Positions 36,780 to 46,703 are shown, counted from the stretch's first letter. The stretch is 55,536 nucleotides of DNA from Actinomycetota bacterium (GCA_018896525.1 JAHIMR010000113.1:1-55536), one strand, 5' to 3'. Translations and numbers: made by a program. The notes: generated from the sequence alone by a model not told the origin.

Positions 36780-37109
36780 ACCGCCTTTTGTTTACCAGGG
36801 AGGGGTCTTGCCCCTGGGCCGTTGCATAATGACGCACTGGTGCCTGGCACCAGTGCGTCATTTTCGCCCGGGGCCGTTGCGTAATGCACGTTTGGGGCCA
36901 GGCCCCTGGGGTGCGTTTTGGGGAGGGAGGGGTCTTGCCACTGGGCACATGCATTGTGGGGCGTGGGTTTGAGTAAAGAGTTGAACGGCACATGCCCGTG
37001 GTTGGCGTTCTTGTCTGACCGCCGCTTATCTGACAGAAAGGGGTCAGGCCTTCTAGCCGTAACGTATGATCTTGGCCATCGCTTGAAGGCGCTGACCCCA
37101 CGAGTTGGC
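36780..37109. other. Gene-free stretch rich in small palindromes
   Basis: About 330 bases without a credible gene between pgsA and the DUF2007 gene. It holds a perfect GTGCC-type hairpin (36828-36862), two GGGAGGGGTCTTGCC-type segments (about 36800 and 36921), a GGGGCCAGGCCCC palindrome (36894-36906) and an AGGGGTCAGGCCTT motif (about 37038). All are of the kind left by REP-like mobile palindromes. Confidence 0.6.
36828..36862. repeat. Palindromic GTGCC-type repeat, 15-bp perfect stem
   Basis: AATGACGCACTGGTG-cctgg-CACCAGTGCGTCATT. Its arms are identical to the copy at 7530-7564, nearly 30 kb away, so the two are recent copies or are kept identical. Confidence 0.92.
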
Positions 37110-37385
37110 CTAGTTTATATCCCATATTCCCTCGAGTAGCTGCTTTGCCTCTTGCTCGCGGTCGGGGGGCACCAGGACGGAGTGCTGGTTGGATGGGGAG
37201 GTCGGGAAATCAAGCCCTGTCTTCTTGGTAAGCACCGGTATCCCCTCGGACTCCAGCGCGCCCGCGAACATCCCCGCCACCACCTGGTTCGGCGCTATCG
37301 CGACCCTGACCCACTCACCGTAGGTGGCCGTTCGGTTACGGCGCCTCCTCGAGGGCCCGCTCGATCTCTTCCACAGCCAGCTCAA
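37110..37385 (-). CDS. DUF2007-like small protein
   Basis: Up to 91 aa. The core WVRVAIAPNQVVAGMFAGAL, then ESEGIPVLTKKTG and SVLVPPDREQEAKQLLEG, matches the DUF2007 (putative prokaryotic signal-transducing) domain, which has a ferredoxin-like fold and unknown role. The only in-frame usual start is GTG 37385, which overlaps the proS end by 50 bases and gives a basic, low-complexity lead (SSGPSRRRRNR). A GAGGAGG lies about 45 bases into the frame, but no start codon follows it in frame. Confidence 0.7.
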   Translation of the reverse strand: MSWLWKRSSGPSRRRRNRTATYGEWVRVAIAPNQVVAGMFAGALESEGIPVLTKKTGLDFPTSPSNQHSVLVPPDREQEAKQLLEGIWDIN

Positions 37386-39045
37386 CAGGCACCGCCCTCC
37401 TCTCGCCGGTGTACCTCGTCTTCAGGTCAACCGTTCCGTCGGAGTCCAGCTTCTTTCCAACCACCACCTGCAGAGGCAACCCCACCAGGTCGGCGTCGTT
37501 GAACTTCACCCCGGGGCTCACCTCGCGGTCATCCACCAGTACCTCCATTCCCCTGCCGGCCAGTCCGCGGGTCAGCTCATCCGCCGCCTCAGCCTGCTCC
37601 GGCCTCCCTGGTTTTATCACTATCAGTTCGACCGGCAGTGGCGCTACCGATACCGGCCACTTGATGCCCCCGTCGTCGTGGTGCTGCTCCACAACGGTAG
37701 CCAGAATCCTGGACGTGCCTATCCCATAGGTGCCCATTATCATCGGCTTCACCTTGCCGTCCCTATCGGTGAAATTGGCCCCCAGCGACTCGCTGTACTT
37801 TACGCCAAGCTTGAAGATATGGCCTATCTCTATGCCCCGCGCTATCTCGAGGCCTCCACCACAACGGACGCAGGTATCACCCTGGACGACGGCCGCCACG
37901 TCAAACGCGGGCTCGGCCGAAAAATCGCGCCCCTCCTCCACCCCTCTCAGGTGATAGTCAGGCCTGTTGGCGCCACAGACCAACCCGCGCGCGCCCGTGA
38001 TCTCCCGGTCGAAGACCATCCTTACCCCCTCCAGCCCGACCGGTCCGGTAAACCCGGCGGTCACCGCCGGGAACCGCGCGCGCTCGTCCTCCCTCATTGG
38101 GTGGAACTCATCGGTCCCAAGAACACGGGCCAGCTTGGCCTCGGACACCTCCCTGTATCCCGGGACGAATACCGCGACCACCTCTTCCGCGGTAACGTAG
38201 ATAACGCACTTCATCACCAGGGCCGGCCCCACGCCCATGAAAGACGCCACCTCCTCGACCGAAACCAGGCCGGGGGTGTGCACCTCCTCGGCCGAACCCG
38301 ACTCGTCGCCGCCGAACGTGTGCCCCGGGGCGTGTGATTCCAACTCGGCGTTGGCCCCGTACTCACAGTCGCCGCAATAGACCAGCACGTCTTCCCCGAT
38401 GTCAGAAACCACCATGAACTCGTGGGAAACGTCCCCTCCTATGAGGCCGGTGACGGCCTCGACCACCCTCACATCCAGGGAGCACCCCCGCGCTATCGAC
38501 GAGTACACCAGGCGCATGCGTTCGTACGTCCTGTCAAGGTCGCCCTCGTCGGAGTGAAAGCTGTAGGCGTCTTTCATCCTGAACTCGCGCCCGCGGAGCA
38601 GGCCGAAACGCGGCCGCGTCTCGTCCCGGAACTTCGTCTGTATCTGGTACAGGTTCACCGGCAGGTCGCGGTAAGAGGGCGCGGTTCGCGCGACAATGTC
38701 AGTTATCAACTCCTCCGCGGTGGGCCCCAGGCAGAACTCCCTGCCCTGACGGTCGCTAAGCCGCATCATCTCGGGTCCGTACTCATTCCACCTACCGCTC
38801 TCTATCCAGAGATCGGCGGGATGCAACGAGGGCAGTACCACCTCCACCGCCCCCGCGTCGTTCATCTCGCGGCGCACGACATCCTCAACCCTCCTCAGTG
38901 CAAGGGCGCCGAGCGGCAGCATTGAATATATCCCGGCGGCTACCCCCCTCATCATTCCCGCCCTCAGCAGGAGTTCGTGACTGGATATCTCCGCTTCAGC
39001 CGGCTTCTCCTTGAGCGTGGGAACCGTCACTCGCGAGAATCTCAA
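37336..39045 (-). CDS. proS: Prolyl-tRNA synthetase (bacterial type with editing domain)
   Basis: Charges tRNA-Pro; 569 aa. Class II motif 1 region MLPLGALALRRVEDVVRREM, motif 2 TKFRDETRPRFGLLRGREF and motif 3 MGTYGIGTSRILATVVEQ are clear. A YbaK-like editing insertion (about 230-390, including VKCVIYVTAEEVVAVFVPG) and the C-terminal anticodon domain with VDDREVSPGVKFNDADLVG follow. The start is TTG 39045, overlapping the ispG stop as TTGA. ispG-proS closes the rpsB-to-proS block. Confidence 0.97.
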   Translation of the reverse strand: MRFSRVTVPTLKEKPAEAEISSHELLLRAGMMRGVAAGIYSMLPLGALALRRVEDVVRREMNDAGAVEVVLPSLHPADLWIESGRWNEYGPEMMRLSDRQGREFCLGPTAEELITDIVARTAPSYRDLPVNLYQIQTKFRDETRPRFGLLRGREFRMKDAYSFHSDEGDLDRTYERMRLVYSSIARGCSLDVRVVEAVTGLIGGDVSHEFMVVSDIGEDVLVYCGDCEYGANAELESHAPGHTFGGDESGSAEEVHTPGLVSVEEVASFMGVGPALVMKCVIYVTAEEVVAVFVPGYREVSEAKLARVLGTDEFHPMREDERARFPAVTAGFTGPVGLEGVRMVFDREITGARGLVCGANRPDYHLRGVEEGRDFSAEPAFDVAAVVQGDTCVRCGGGLEIARGIEIGHIFKLGVKYSESLGANFTDRDGKVKPMIMGTYGIGTSRILATVVEQHHDDGGIKWPVSVAPLPVELIVIKPGRPEQAEAADELTRGLAGRGMEVLVDDREVSPGVKFNDADLVGLPLQVVVGKKLDSDGTVDLKTRYTGERRAVPVELAVEEIERALEEAP

Positions 39046-40118
39046 TCGACCTCACCCCTATCACGCATCATCTTCTCTATCTCGCCTAGAAGCTCATCGA
39101 ACATCTTATCAGGGGGCACGTGCCGTATCTTTTCTCCGGCCACGAACAGCATCGCGCCGTCGCGCCCTCCGGCGATGCCTACGTCCGCCTCCCTCGCTTC
39201 CCCGGGCCCGTTGACCGGGCACCCCATCACCGCCACCTTGAGCGGAAAACGGTAGCCCTCGATCGCCTTCTCGACCCGCATCGCCAGCCCTATTACGTCG
39301 ATCTCGGTCCGGGCGCACGTCGGACAGGATATCACCTGTGGGCCGGCTTCGCCCAGGCCAAGAGAGGCCAGTATCTTTCGTCCCACCCTGATCTCCTCCA
39401 CCGGATTCGCGGTAAGCGACACCCGGATGGTATCGCCTATCCCCTGAGCAAGTATCGCCCCTATGCCCACCGCGCTCCTGATTGCGCCCGACCACAGGGT
39501 GCCTGCCTCGGTGATGCCGACGTGCAGCGGCCAGGGGCTCTCCCGGGCCACGATACGGTACGCCTCGATACTGCGCGCCACGTCTGACGCCTTGACCGAT
39601 AGCTTTATCCGCGTTACCCCGAATCCCTCCATCAGTGCCGCGCCACGAAGCGCGCTTTCGGCCAGCGCCGCGGCCTCTGCTTTCCCCCCCGTACCCCTGG
39701 CCCGCTTCTCCAGGGATCCCGAGTTCACCCCGACCCGCACCACCACACCGGCGGCCTCGGCGGCCCGGGCTATCTCCTCAAGGTGAGAACCCGCCCTCAT
39801 CGTTCCGGGGTTGATGCGGATACCGTCAACACCCTGCTCGAGGGCCAGCAACGCCAGCCGGTAGTCGAAGTGGATGTCCGCCACCACCGGGAGCGTTGTG
39901 CCGGCCACTATCCGCCCCAGGGCCTCCCCCGCCTCTCTGTCCGGAACGGCGACGCGTACGATGTCGCATCCCGCCGCCTCCAACTCGCCTACCTGGAGCA
40001 GGGTTGCTTCGACGTCTGCGGTGTCGGTATTGGTCATGGACTGCACGCTCACCGGTGCGCCGCCCCCTACCGGAACTCCCCCCAGCGTTATGCGCCTGGT
40101 CTCTTCTCTGATCGTCAT
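39042..40118 (-). CDS. ispG: 4-hydroxy-3-methylbut-2-enyl diphosphate synthase IspG
   Basis: Late step of the MEP isoprenoid pathway; 358 aa. VSVQSMTNTDTADVEATLLQ, GIRINPGTM and the [4Fe-4S] cysteines in ISCPTCARTEID with the later GCPVNGPGEA are diagnostic. I chose ATG 40118, preceded by GAGGT and 7 bases past the rseP stop; the frame reaches 40136. dxr lies two genes upstream, so two MEP steps share this block. Confidence 0.97.
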   Translation of the reverse strand: MTIREETRRITLGGVPVGGGAPVSVQSMTNTDTADVEATLLQVGELEAAGCDIVRVAVPDREAGEALGRIVAGTTLPVVADIHFDYRLALLALEQGVDGIRINPGTMRAGSHLEEIARAAEAAGVVVRVGVNSGSLEKRARGTGGKAEAAALAESALRGAALMEGFGVTRIKLSVKASDVARSIEAYRIVARESPWPLHVGITEAGTLWSGAIRSAVGIGAILAQGIGDTIRVSLTANPVEEIRVGRKILASLGLGEAGPQVISCPTCARTEIDVIGLAMRVEKAIEGYRFPLKVAVMGCPVNGPGEAREADVGIAGGRDGAMLFVAGEKIRHVPPDKMFDELLGEIEKMMRDRGEVD

Positions 40119-40125
40119 GCCAACC

Positions 40126-41244
40126 TCACGGCGCAAACGGGTTTGATATGGGATTGAATATGTCCAGGATGGCGAGCCTCATGGCGATAAGGGATAACAC
40201 GATGATGACCCCCCACGCCAACGGCATCAGTTTGCGGAGGTCGATTGTCCGCCCGGACGTCTTCTCGATGATGATGACTATCAGGTGTCCCCCATCGAAC
40301 GGCGGCAGCGGGATGAGGTTGAACAACGCCAGGAACAGGAACAGTTGGGCAATGACGAAAATGAAGATGGAGAAGTCCTCTCCCGCGGCGTGGAACGTGA
40401 GTTGCGCCGCCCCGACTACGCTTACGGGGCCATCAGCGGTGCGGGGCTCTATCCCGATAATCATCTTGAGCGTGCTCAGCGAAAACAGCTTGCCTATACC
40501 CTTGATCAGTAAAACGGTCACCTCTCCGGTGGTCTTGATCGACTGCCACACCGCCTTCACCGGGTTTGACTTCTCCGTAAAGGTGTCGCCGGTGTCAACC
40601 GCTATCCCGAGGTAGCCTCTGCCGTCAATGTCCAGCAGTCGGAGTTCCATCTTGAAATCCTTCTCGTCTCTGGTGACATCCAGCGTAACTTCCTCGCCCG
40701 GGCGGCTGGTCAGTTCGCTGCTCAACTCCGACCAGTCATGGACCTCGACACCGTCGACGGCGGTGATCAGGTCACCATCGTGCAGGCCCGCCTTGTACGC
40801 GGGCCCCTCGACCACATCCCCATCGGTAAACTCTACTTCCTTCTGCACCTCGCCTATCCTGCCGGTCAGTACCGGGTACCCTATCGGCCAGAAGAACAGG
40901 AAGAAAAGCAACATGGCTATCAGCACATGGACCATCGAGCCGGCGAGTATGACCACCGCTCGCTTCCAGTAGGCCGCCGAGTAATAACTCCGAGGCACGT
41001 CCTCCTCGGGAACCTCCTTATCGGGGTCCATGCCCAGGATGCGCACCGACCCCCCGGCCAGGAACCACTTGATCGAGTAACGCGTCTCCCCGCGGTCCCA
41101 CCCCACTATCTCAGGACCAAAGCCGATGGAGAACTGCTCCACCTTGATCCCCACCGCCTTGGCGGCGAAGTAATGACCCAGTTCGTGGGTGAGAATCATG
41201 AAGGCGATGAATAGTACGGCCACCAGCACCCATACCACTATCAC
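40126..41244 (-). CDS. rseP: Site-2 zinc metalloprotease RseP (M50)
   Basis: Intramembrane protease that releases membrane-tethered regulators; 372 aa. HELGH at residues 20-24 is in the first helix. FSIGFGPEIVGWDRGETRYSI, one PDZ domain (about 150-215, EGPAYKAGLHDGDLITAVDG), and the second metal motif NLIPLPPFDGGHLI follow. dxr-rseP-ispG order is typical. The start overlaps the dxr stop by four bases. Confidence 0.96.
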   Translation of the reverse strand: MIVVWVLVAVLFIAFMILTHELGHYFAAKAVGIKVEQFSIGFGPEIVGWDRGETRYSIKWFLAGGSVRILGMDPDKEVPEEDVPRSYYSAAYWKRAVVILAGSMVHVLIAMLLFFLFFWPIGYPVLTGRIGEVQKEVEFTDGDVVEGPAYKAGLHDGDLITAVDGVEVHDWSELSSELTSRPGEEVTLDVTRDEKDFKMELRLLDIDGRGYLGIAVDTGDTFTEKSNPVKAVWQSIKTTGEVTVLLIKGIGKLFSLSTLKMIIGIEPRTADGPVSVVGAAQLTFHAAGEDFSIFIFVIAQLFLFLALFNLIPLPPFDGGHLIVIIIEKTSGRTIDLRKLMPLAWGVIIVLSLIAMRLAILDIFNPISNPFAP

Positions 41245-42419
41245 TTCCGTCCCTCCGTCCGGTCGATTATCTCCCGCGCCATCCGGCGCGCGTCCTCCTC
41301 GGCGCTCTTTATCTCCTCCAGGGTGTCCCCGGGGAGCGGGCGGTGGCCCTCCAGCACCCGGCCCACCACCGCCGGTATGCCGGTGAACCGTATGCGTCGC
41401 CCGAGGAACGCTGAAACGGCCTCCTCGTTCGCCGCGTTCAGGGCGGAGGCGTAGGTAGCCCCCATGCGGCCGGCCTCACAGGCGAGCCCCAGGCAGGGAA
41501 ATCGGACCCGGTCGACCTCCTCAAACGTAAGGTCCCCCCGCTCAGCCAACGAGAGAAATGACGCCGGCGATGAAAACCTGTCCGGGTAGGTCAGCGCGTA
41601 CTGTATGGGGACCCTCATGTCCGGCTCGCCGAGTTGCGCCAGGACGGATCCGTCCACCATCTCTACCATGGAATGGACGATGCTCTGGGGGTGCACTATG
41701 ACGCCAACCGAGTCTATATCCACGCTGAACAGATGGTGCGCCTCCAGCACCTCCAGGCCCTTGTTCATCAACGTGGCCGAATCCACGGTAACCTTTCGCC
41801 CCATCGACCACGTGGGATGCGCCAGCGTGTCCTCCACCGTTACCCTCTCGAGATCCTCCGCGGATGTCATCCTGAAAGGCCCACCGGACGCGGTCAGGAT
41901 GATTCGCCTCACGCTCGAGGGGTCCTCGCCGGCCAGGCACTGGTATATAGCGGAGTGCTCGCTATCCACCGGGATGATGCGGGCCCCACTCGCCTTGGCG
42001 GTGGATATGACCAGCCGCCCACCGGCGACCAGGCTCTCCTTGTTGGCCAGCGCCAGGGTAATGCCCCTCTCGAGCGCCGCACAGGTGGGCTCCAGGCCCG
42101 CGGACCCGATCATCGAGTTCAGCACGATGTCGTATGGCTCGGCCTCTATCAACTCCACCAGGCCATGCGGCCCCTCGTGTAACTCGACCCCGATGTCCGC
42201 GAACAACCCCTGAAAACTCCGGGCCGCCTCCAGATCTGTCAGGCATGCCCTGACGACCCCCAGGGCTCGCGCCTGCCTGGCCAGCATCTCGCCGCTCTGG
42301 TGAGCGGACAGCGCTGTCACCCTCAGGCGGCCGGGAAGCCGCTCGGCCACCTCCACGGCCTGCGTGCCTATGGAACCTGTCGACCCAAGGACGGCGATGC
42401 TCCTCACGGTGACTCCCAT
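41241..42419 (-). CDS. dxr: 1-deoxy-D-xylulose 5-phosphate reductoisomerase
   Basis: First committed step of the MEP pathway; 392 aa. The NADPH site LGSTGSIGTQAVEV, NKESLVAGG, metal-ligand region IPVDSEHSAIYQCL and WSMGRKVTVDSATLMNKGLE are all in place. A 29-base gap separates it from cdsA. Confidence 0.97.
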   Translation of the reverse strand: MGVTVRSIAVLGSTGSIGTQAVEVAERLPGRLRVTALSAHQSGEMLARQARALGVVRACLTDLEAARSFQGLFADIGVELHEGPHGLVELIEAEPYDIVLNSMIGSAGLEPTCAALERGITLALANKESLVAGGRLVISTAKASGARIIPVDSEHSAIYQCLAGEDPSSVRRIILTASGGPFRMTSAEDLERVTVEDTLAHPTWSMGRKVTVDSATLMNKGLEVLEAHHLFSVDIDSVGVIVHPQSIVHSMVEMVDGSVLAQLGEPDMRVPIQYALTYPDRFSSPASFLSLAERGDLTFEEVDRVRFPCLGLACEAGRMGATYASALNAANEEAVSAFLGRRIRFTGIPAVVGRVLEGHRPLPGDTLEEIKSAEEDARRMAREIIDRTEGRK

Positions 42420-42448
42420 GTCAGAAAGGGAAGCCCGGCGGCCGGGCC

Positions 42449-43288
42449 TTACTTGATAACAAAGTAGAAAAGGAAGTAGAAGACCGCGGGCGCCGTGAAC
42501 AGCGTGGAGTCAAACCTGTCCATTATGCCACCGTGCCCGGGTATCATCTTGCCCATGTCCTTCACGCCGTAATCCCTCTTCATCAGCGATTCGGACAGAT
42601 CTCCCAGCGGACCCAACACGCACACTATCGCCCCGATAGCCAGCGCGACACCTATGGAGAACCACTCCCACATACTGGAGCCGAGAGCCAGTTGGAGGAG
42701 CCAGCGGAACAACACCGAAGCGGCCAGCGCCCCCACGGTCCCGGCGATGGTCCCTTCCCAGCTCTTGTTGGGGCTGATGGAGGGCGCCATCTTGTGCTTT
42801 CCTATCTTCCTTCCGACCGCCCAGGCCAGTATGTCGTAGACCCATATCAAGATGATGAAGAAGATCAGGAGCAGCCAGCCCCAGTTGAAGCCGTCCACCA
42901 GGTCCCTTAACAGCACCAGGTGACTCAGGCAGAGCCCGGTCAGCAACGGCGCCAGGACGGTCAACGCCACCGCCTTGGTGGGCTTCACATGCTTGAGAAT
43001 CAGCAGGTACCACATAAAGCTCGCGAACAGCAACCCCACCGTCACGTAGCCGTAACAGCCAGGCCCCTTGTAGTGGGCCAGGAACACGTATGCCGCCGAG
43101 GCGGTGATGCCCAGGATCGCCGCGGTTGGGGTGGCGGCCCCCTTGGTTTCAAACATGCCGAAGAGCTCAATCGAGCCAATGACCGACGCCAACGCTATCG
43201 CGCAGGTGAACGGCAGTGGGCCCCATACCAGGGTCCCCAGCATCACCACCCCGAAAAGAACGGCACCCAGGACTCTCTGCACCAGCAA
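42449..43288 (-). CDS. cdsA: Phosphatidate cytidylyltransferase CdsA
   Basis: Makes CDP-diacylglycerol, the shared precursor of phospholipids and of the PI lipids implied by the cluster at 32-36 kb; 279 aa, about eight helices. The family signature near the C-terminus reads GDLSESLMKRDYGVKDMGK then IPGHGGIMDRFDS. In many bacteria uppS lies between frr and cdsA; here frr is followed directly by cdsA with a 32-base gap and no uppS. Confidence 0.96.
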   Translation of the reverse strand: MLVQRVLGAVLFGVVMLGTLVWGPLPFTCAIALASVIGSIELFGMFETKGAATPTAAILGITASAAYVFLAHYKGPGCYGYVTVGLLFASFMWYLLILKHVKPTKAVALTVLAPLLTGLCLSHLVLLRDLVDGFNWGWLLLIFFIILIWVYDILAWAVGRKIGKHKMAPSISPNKSWEGTIAGTVGALAASVLFRWLLQLALGSSMWEWFSIGVALAIGAIVCVLGPLGDLSESLMKRDYGVKDMGKMIPGHGGIMDRFDSTLFTAPAVFYFLFYFVIK

Positions 43289-43320
43289 CTCTCTACCCCC
43301 GATAAGCGTGGAAAGCGGCC

Positions 43321-43875
43321 CTATATCTCCATCAGCTCACTGGTCTTTGTATGCGCCAGCTCGTCTATCTCTTGAATGTACCTGTCGGTAATCCTCTGTA
43401 TCTCATCGATTCCCCTGTGGAGGTCATCCTCGGTGGCGCCCCCCTTTTTCTCCTCCTTGCGAAGGGCTTCTATCGCCTCCCGCCTGACGTTTCGGATAGC
43501 AACCCTGCCCTCCTCAGCCCTCGCCTTGACTATCTTGGTGAGTTCACGACGCCGCTCCTCGGTCAACTGGGGCACCGGAACCCGGATTACTTCCCCATCG
43601 TTGGAGGGAACGAAACCAAGGTCGGACTGGGTGATCGCCTTCTCCACATCGGAGATGCTGTTGCGGTCGTAAGGGTGAATAACAAGCAACCTCGCCTCAG
43701 GAGCGCTTATGGTTGCCACCTGATTAAGCGGTGTCAGCGTCCCGTAATACTCGACCTGTAACCTCTCTACCAGCGCGGGCGTGGCCCGGCCGGTCCTTAT
43801 CGAGCCGAACTCCTGCGCGGTTACCTCAACCGCCTTCTGTATCTTGCGCGAGGCCTCTTCCATGATCTTGTCCAT
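43321..43875 (-). CDS. frr: Ribosome recycling factor
   Basis: Splits post-termination ribosomes with EF-G; 184 aa, standard length. FGSIRTGRATPALVERLQVEYYG, the NQVATISAPEARLLVIHPYD stretch (partly quoted) and VPQLTEERRRELTKI-VKARAEEGRVAIRN are diagnostic. It lies 69 bases downstream of pyrH. Confidence 0.98.
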   Translation of the reverse strand: MDKIMEEASRKIQKAVEVTAQEFGSIRTGRATPALVERLQVEYYGTLTPLNQVATISAPEARLLVIHPYDRNSISDVEKAITQSDLGFVPSNDGEVIRVPVPQLTEERRRELTKIVKARAEEGRVAIRNVRREAIEALRKEEKKGGATEDDLHRGIDEIQRITDRYIQEIDELAHTKTSELMEI

Positions 43876-43944
43876 ATCAACCCCTTAATCATTCGGTGCC
43901 GATGCCCGGCCTTTCACTCGAAACACTGTTCCTGTCCCTGGGTC

Positions 43945-44712
43945 TCAACCACGGCTGCAAACCGTGGTACCGATGCTCTCGCCAAGGCACAATCTCTTCA
44001 GGTTGCCGTGCTCGAAGAGGTTGAACACCACTATCGGCAACCTGTTGTCCATGCAAAGGCTTATGGCGGTCGCATCCATGACCTCGAGCTCCCGGTTTAG
44101 CACGTCGAGGTAGCTCAGACGTTTATACATCGTCGCGTCGGGGTGCTTGACCGGGTCCCGGTCAAAGACACCGTCCACCTTGGTCGCCTTCAATATTGCG
44201 TCGGCCCCTATCTCCAGCGCTCTGAGCGCCGCCGCGGTGTCAGTGGTGAAGTAAGGGTTTCCAGTCCCTCCCGCGAAAAGAACGACCCTCCCCTTCTCCA
44301 GGTGTCTGATCGCCTTGCGCCGGATATGCGGTTCGGCGACCTGCTGCATTGTGATGGCGGTCTGCACGCGGGTGTTGACGCCCTTCTTCTCCAGTGAGTC
44401 CTGGAGCGCCAGGGCATTCATTATCGTCGCCTGCATCCCCATGAAATCGGCGGTGGTCCGGTCCAACCCCCTGGCGCTCTCCGAGGTGCCCCGGAAGATG
44501 TTTCCCCCGCCGACCACCAGAGCGAGCTGGATTCCGGTGCCGTGCACCTCGGCCAACTCCTCGGCAACCGATGACACCACTTTGGTATCGATGCCGTAGC
44601 CAACCTGTGAGTCCATGAACGCCTCACCGGAAAGCTTGACCAGCACCCGCGATAAGACCGGCGTACCGCCGTCCTCTCCGAAACCGGAGTTACTGCTCTG
44701 TTCACCAGACAT
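43945..44712 (-). CDS. pyrH: UMP kinase
   Basis: Phosphorylates UMP to UDP; amino-acid-kinase fold. The core opens [21 protein letters not shown], and [30 protein letters not shown] and [20 protein letters not shown] follow. The frame includes an N-terminal Ser/Gly-rich extension of about 20 residues (255 aa in all), so a slightly later start is possible. It lies between tsf and frr, the usual order. Confidence 0.97.
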   Translation of the reverse strand: MSGEQSSNSGFGEDGGTPVLSRVLVKLSGEAFMDSQVGYGIDTKVVSSVAEELAEVHGTGIQLALVVGGGNIFRGTSESARGLDRTTADFMGMQATIMNALALQDSLEKKGVNTRVQTAITMQQVAEPHIRRKAIRHLEKGRVVLFAGGTGNPYFTTDTAAALRALEIGADAILKATKVDGVFDRDPVKHPDATMYKRLSYLDVLNRELEVMDATAISLCMDNRLPIVVFNLFEHGNLKRLCLGESIGTTVCSRG

Positions 44713-44735
44713 GCCGCGAGGCCCCCGTCCCTTGC

Positions 44736-45347
44736 TCAGTCCCGCTTCTGCCCTACCTGGAAGCGGCTGAACCTTCGTATCTCGATCTTCTCACCCAATG
44801 TTGCCGAGGCCTGCGTTACCAGCTCAGCGACGGTCAACGACGGGTCCTTTACAAACGGCTGTTCGAGAAGGCACACCTCCTGATAATACTTCTCGAGCAT
44901 CCCGTTCACTATTCGGTCCCAGACCTTCTCCGGCTTTCCCTCGGCCTTGCACCTGGCCCTGTATATCTCCTTCTCCGCTTCCACTATATCGGCCGGCACC
45001 AACTCCCGGTCGAGGTAGGCCGGATTGCACGCCGCCACCTGCAGGGCGACAACGTGCGCCAGTTCGAGGAACTCCTCGTTTCGCGCCACAAAGTCTGTCT
45101 CGCAGTTGATCTCTACCATTGACCCTATCTGCTTTCCGATGTGCAGGTAAGACTCGATGATCCCCTGGTCCGCGGTCCTTTCCTGGCGCTTCTTTGCCTT
45201 GGCGAGCCCTTTCTCGCGGAGATGGCGCACCGCCTTCTCCATGTCGCCGTCCGCCTCGGCAAGAGCGCGCTTGCAGTCCATCATGCCGGCGCCGGTCTTG
45301 TCTCTCAGTTCCTTGACCTGCTTCGCTGTTATCTCCGGACCAGGCAT
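44736..45347 (-). CDS. tsf: Elongation factor Ts
   Basis: Nucleotide-exchange factor for EF-Tu; 203 aa, the short form lacking the second half-domain repeat seen in proteobacteria. [41 protein letters not shown] and [14 protein letters not shown] are hallmark stretches. It is 39 bases downstream of rpsB. Confidence 0.98.
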   Translation of the reverse strand: MPGPEITAKQVKELRDKTGAGMMDCKRALAEADGDMEKAVRHLREKGLAKAKKRQERTADQGIIESYLHIGKQIGSMVEINCETDFVARNEEFLELAHVVALQVAACNPAYLDRELVPADIVEAEKEIYRARCKAEGKPEKVWDRIVNGMLEKYYQEVCLLEQPFVKDPSLTVAELVTQASATLGEKIEIRRFSRFQVGQKRD

Positions 45348-45386
45348 CTTCCCTCTCCCGGCTCTATAGTGACCTATACGACCTGC

Positions 45387-46343
45387 CTACTGTTGCTCGT
45401 CGGCGCTCCCGGGGTCTTCTCGCCCGGCGTCTCCAGGCTCCACGTACTCAGTTTCACCCACCACGGTCTCCTCCGCCTTTTCGACATCTTCTTCGGCCCC
45501 CTCTTCAGTCGGATCCCCGGTGTAAACCGGCGTGATGTCAGGGCCACCGATATCCTCGGGTGACGCGCTGAAAGCGGGAACCGTGTCCAAGCGCCTGGCC
45601 TTCGTCTTGTCCTTCCCCTCCTCCGCCATCTGCTCCATCTCCTCCGTAAGCCGTGCGGCTCTTATCGCTTCGCCCTCGATCACCGCGTCGGCAATCACCC
45701 TGCAGATGAGGTTCGCGGCCCGTATGGCGTCGTCGTTTCCAGGGATGATGTAATCGACCTCGTCCGGGTCGCAGTTGGTATCCACCAGGCTTACCACGGG
45801 GATTCCCAGTTTCCGCCCCTCGGCGACCGCTATTTTCTCCTTCCGCTGGTCGAGTACAAAGACTATCGAAGGGAGCTTGTGCATGGTTCGTATACCTCTG
45901 AGGTTACGCAACAGCTTCGTGATCTGTCGCCTTATCTGCAGGGCTTCCTTCTTGGGAAGGGCGTCAAGCTCCCCATCGGCATCGCGACGCTCAAGCTCAT
46001 CCAGGTACATTATCCTCTTGTGGATAGTGACGAAGTTGGTGAGCGTACCACCAAGCCACCTCAGGTTGACGAAAGGCATCCCGCACCGCATCGCGTGCTC
46101 CTCAACCGCCTCCTGAGCCTGCTTCTTGGTCCCCACGAACACGACGGTCCCGCCGTCAGCCACCGCGTTCTTTACCGCGTTGTAGGCGGTGCCTATCATG
46201 ACCAGCGTCTTCTGCAAGTCGATGATGTAGATATCGTTCCGCTCGGTGAAGATGTACGGTTTCATCTTGGGGTTCCACCGGCGGGTCTGGTGGCCGAAGT
46301 GAACTCCTGCCTCCAGGAGTTCCTTCATGGTGACTACAGCCAT
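45387..46343 (-). CDS. rpsB: Ribosomal protein S2 with acidic C-terminal tail
   Basis: Small-subunit protein S2. [20 protein letters not shown], then [26 protein letters not shown] and the [20 protein letters not shown] segment identify it. I chose ATG 46343, giving 318 aa; the frame continues to 46475 through the structured repeat and is not S2-like. The last ~65 residues are acidic (Glu/Asp/Pro/Gly-rich), beyond the S2 fold. The repeat element lies 57 bases upstream of the ATG, likely within the mRNA leader. Confidence 0.97.
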   Translation of the reverse strand: MAVVTMKELLEAGVHFGHQTRRWNPKMKPYIFTERNDIYIIDLQKTLVMIGTAYNAVKNAVADGGTVVFVGTKKQAQEAVEEHAMRCGMPFVNLRWLGGTLTNFVTIHKRIMYLDELERRDADGELDALPKKEALQIRRQITKLLRNLRGIRTMHKLPSIVFVLDQRKEKIAVAEGRKLGIPVVSLVDTNCDPDEVDYIIPGNDDAIRAANLICRVIADAVIEGEAIRAARLTEEMEQMAEEGKDKTKARRLDTVPAFSASPEDIGGPDITPVYTGDPTEEGAEEDVEKAEETVVGETEYVEPGDAGREDPGSADEQQ

Positions 46344-46400
46344 TTTCAATCCTCCTGATCTGGTTGTCCCTCCCCCGGCTTCTACCTCCGCCGCCACCCC

Positions 46401-46568
46401 TAGTACCTCGTTCCATAAATACGCTGGCATTCGAACGCCGCTGCATCCACACCGGCTGCGTTCCGCTCCCTCCACGTACTACAGGAGTACGTGTCAGTCG
46501 CGCGCCTTGCCGGAGCGGCGCTTCGACGCTCTCGGTGCCTAACCGTATCTACGGAACGAAGCACTTAG
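46401..46568 (+). repeat. Dispersed structured repeat, family A, copy 4 (full length)
   Basis: Left end TAGTACCTCGTTCCATAAAT, right end CTACGGAACGAAGCACTTAG. The internal hairpin is the longest of any copy: CACGTACT-acagg-AGTACGTG. It sits between whiG and rpsB, 57 bases upstream of the rpsB ATG. Confidence 0.92.
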
Positions 46569-46703
46569 GGCACCGGCGACGGAGTCCACCGGAGTGTGTA
46601 TTTCGGTCCGGTCAAGACCGATAAAATCTTCACAAGTCTAATATAGGCGGTTTCAATCCGCAACAGGACCCCGCTCCGGTCCCGAAACGGCGGCAAACGA
46701 GCG

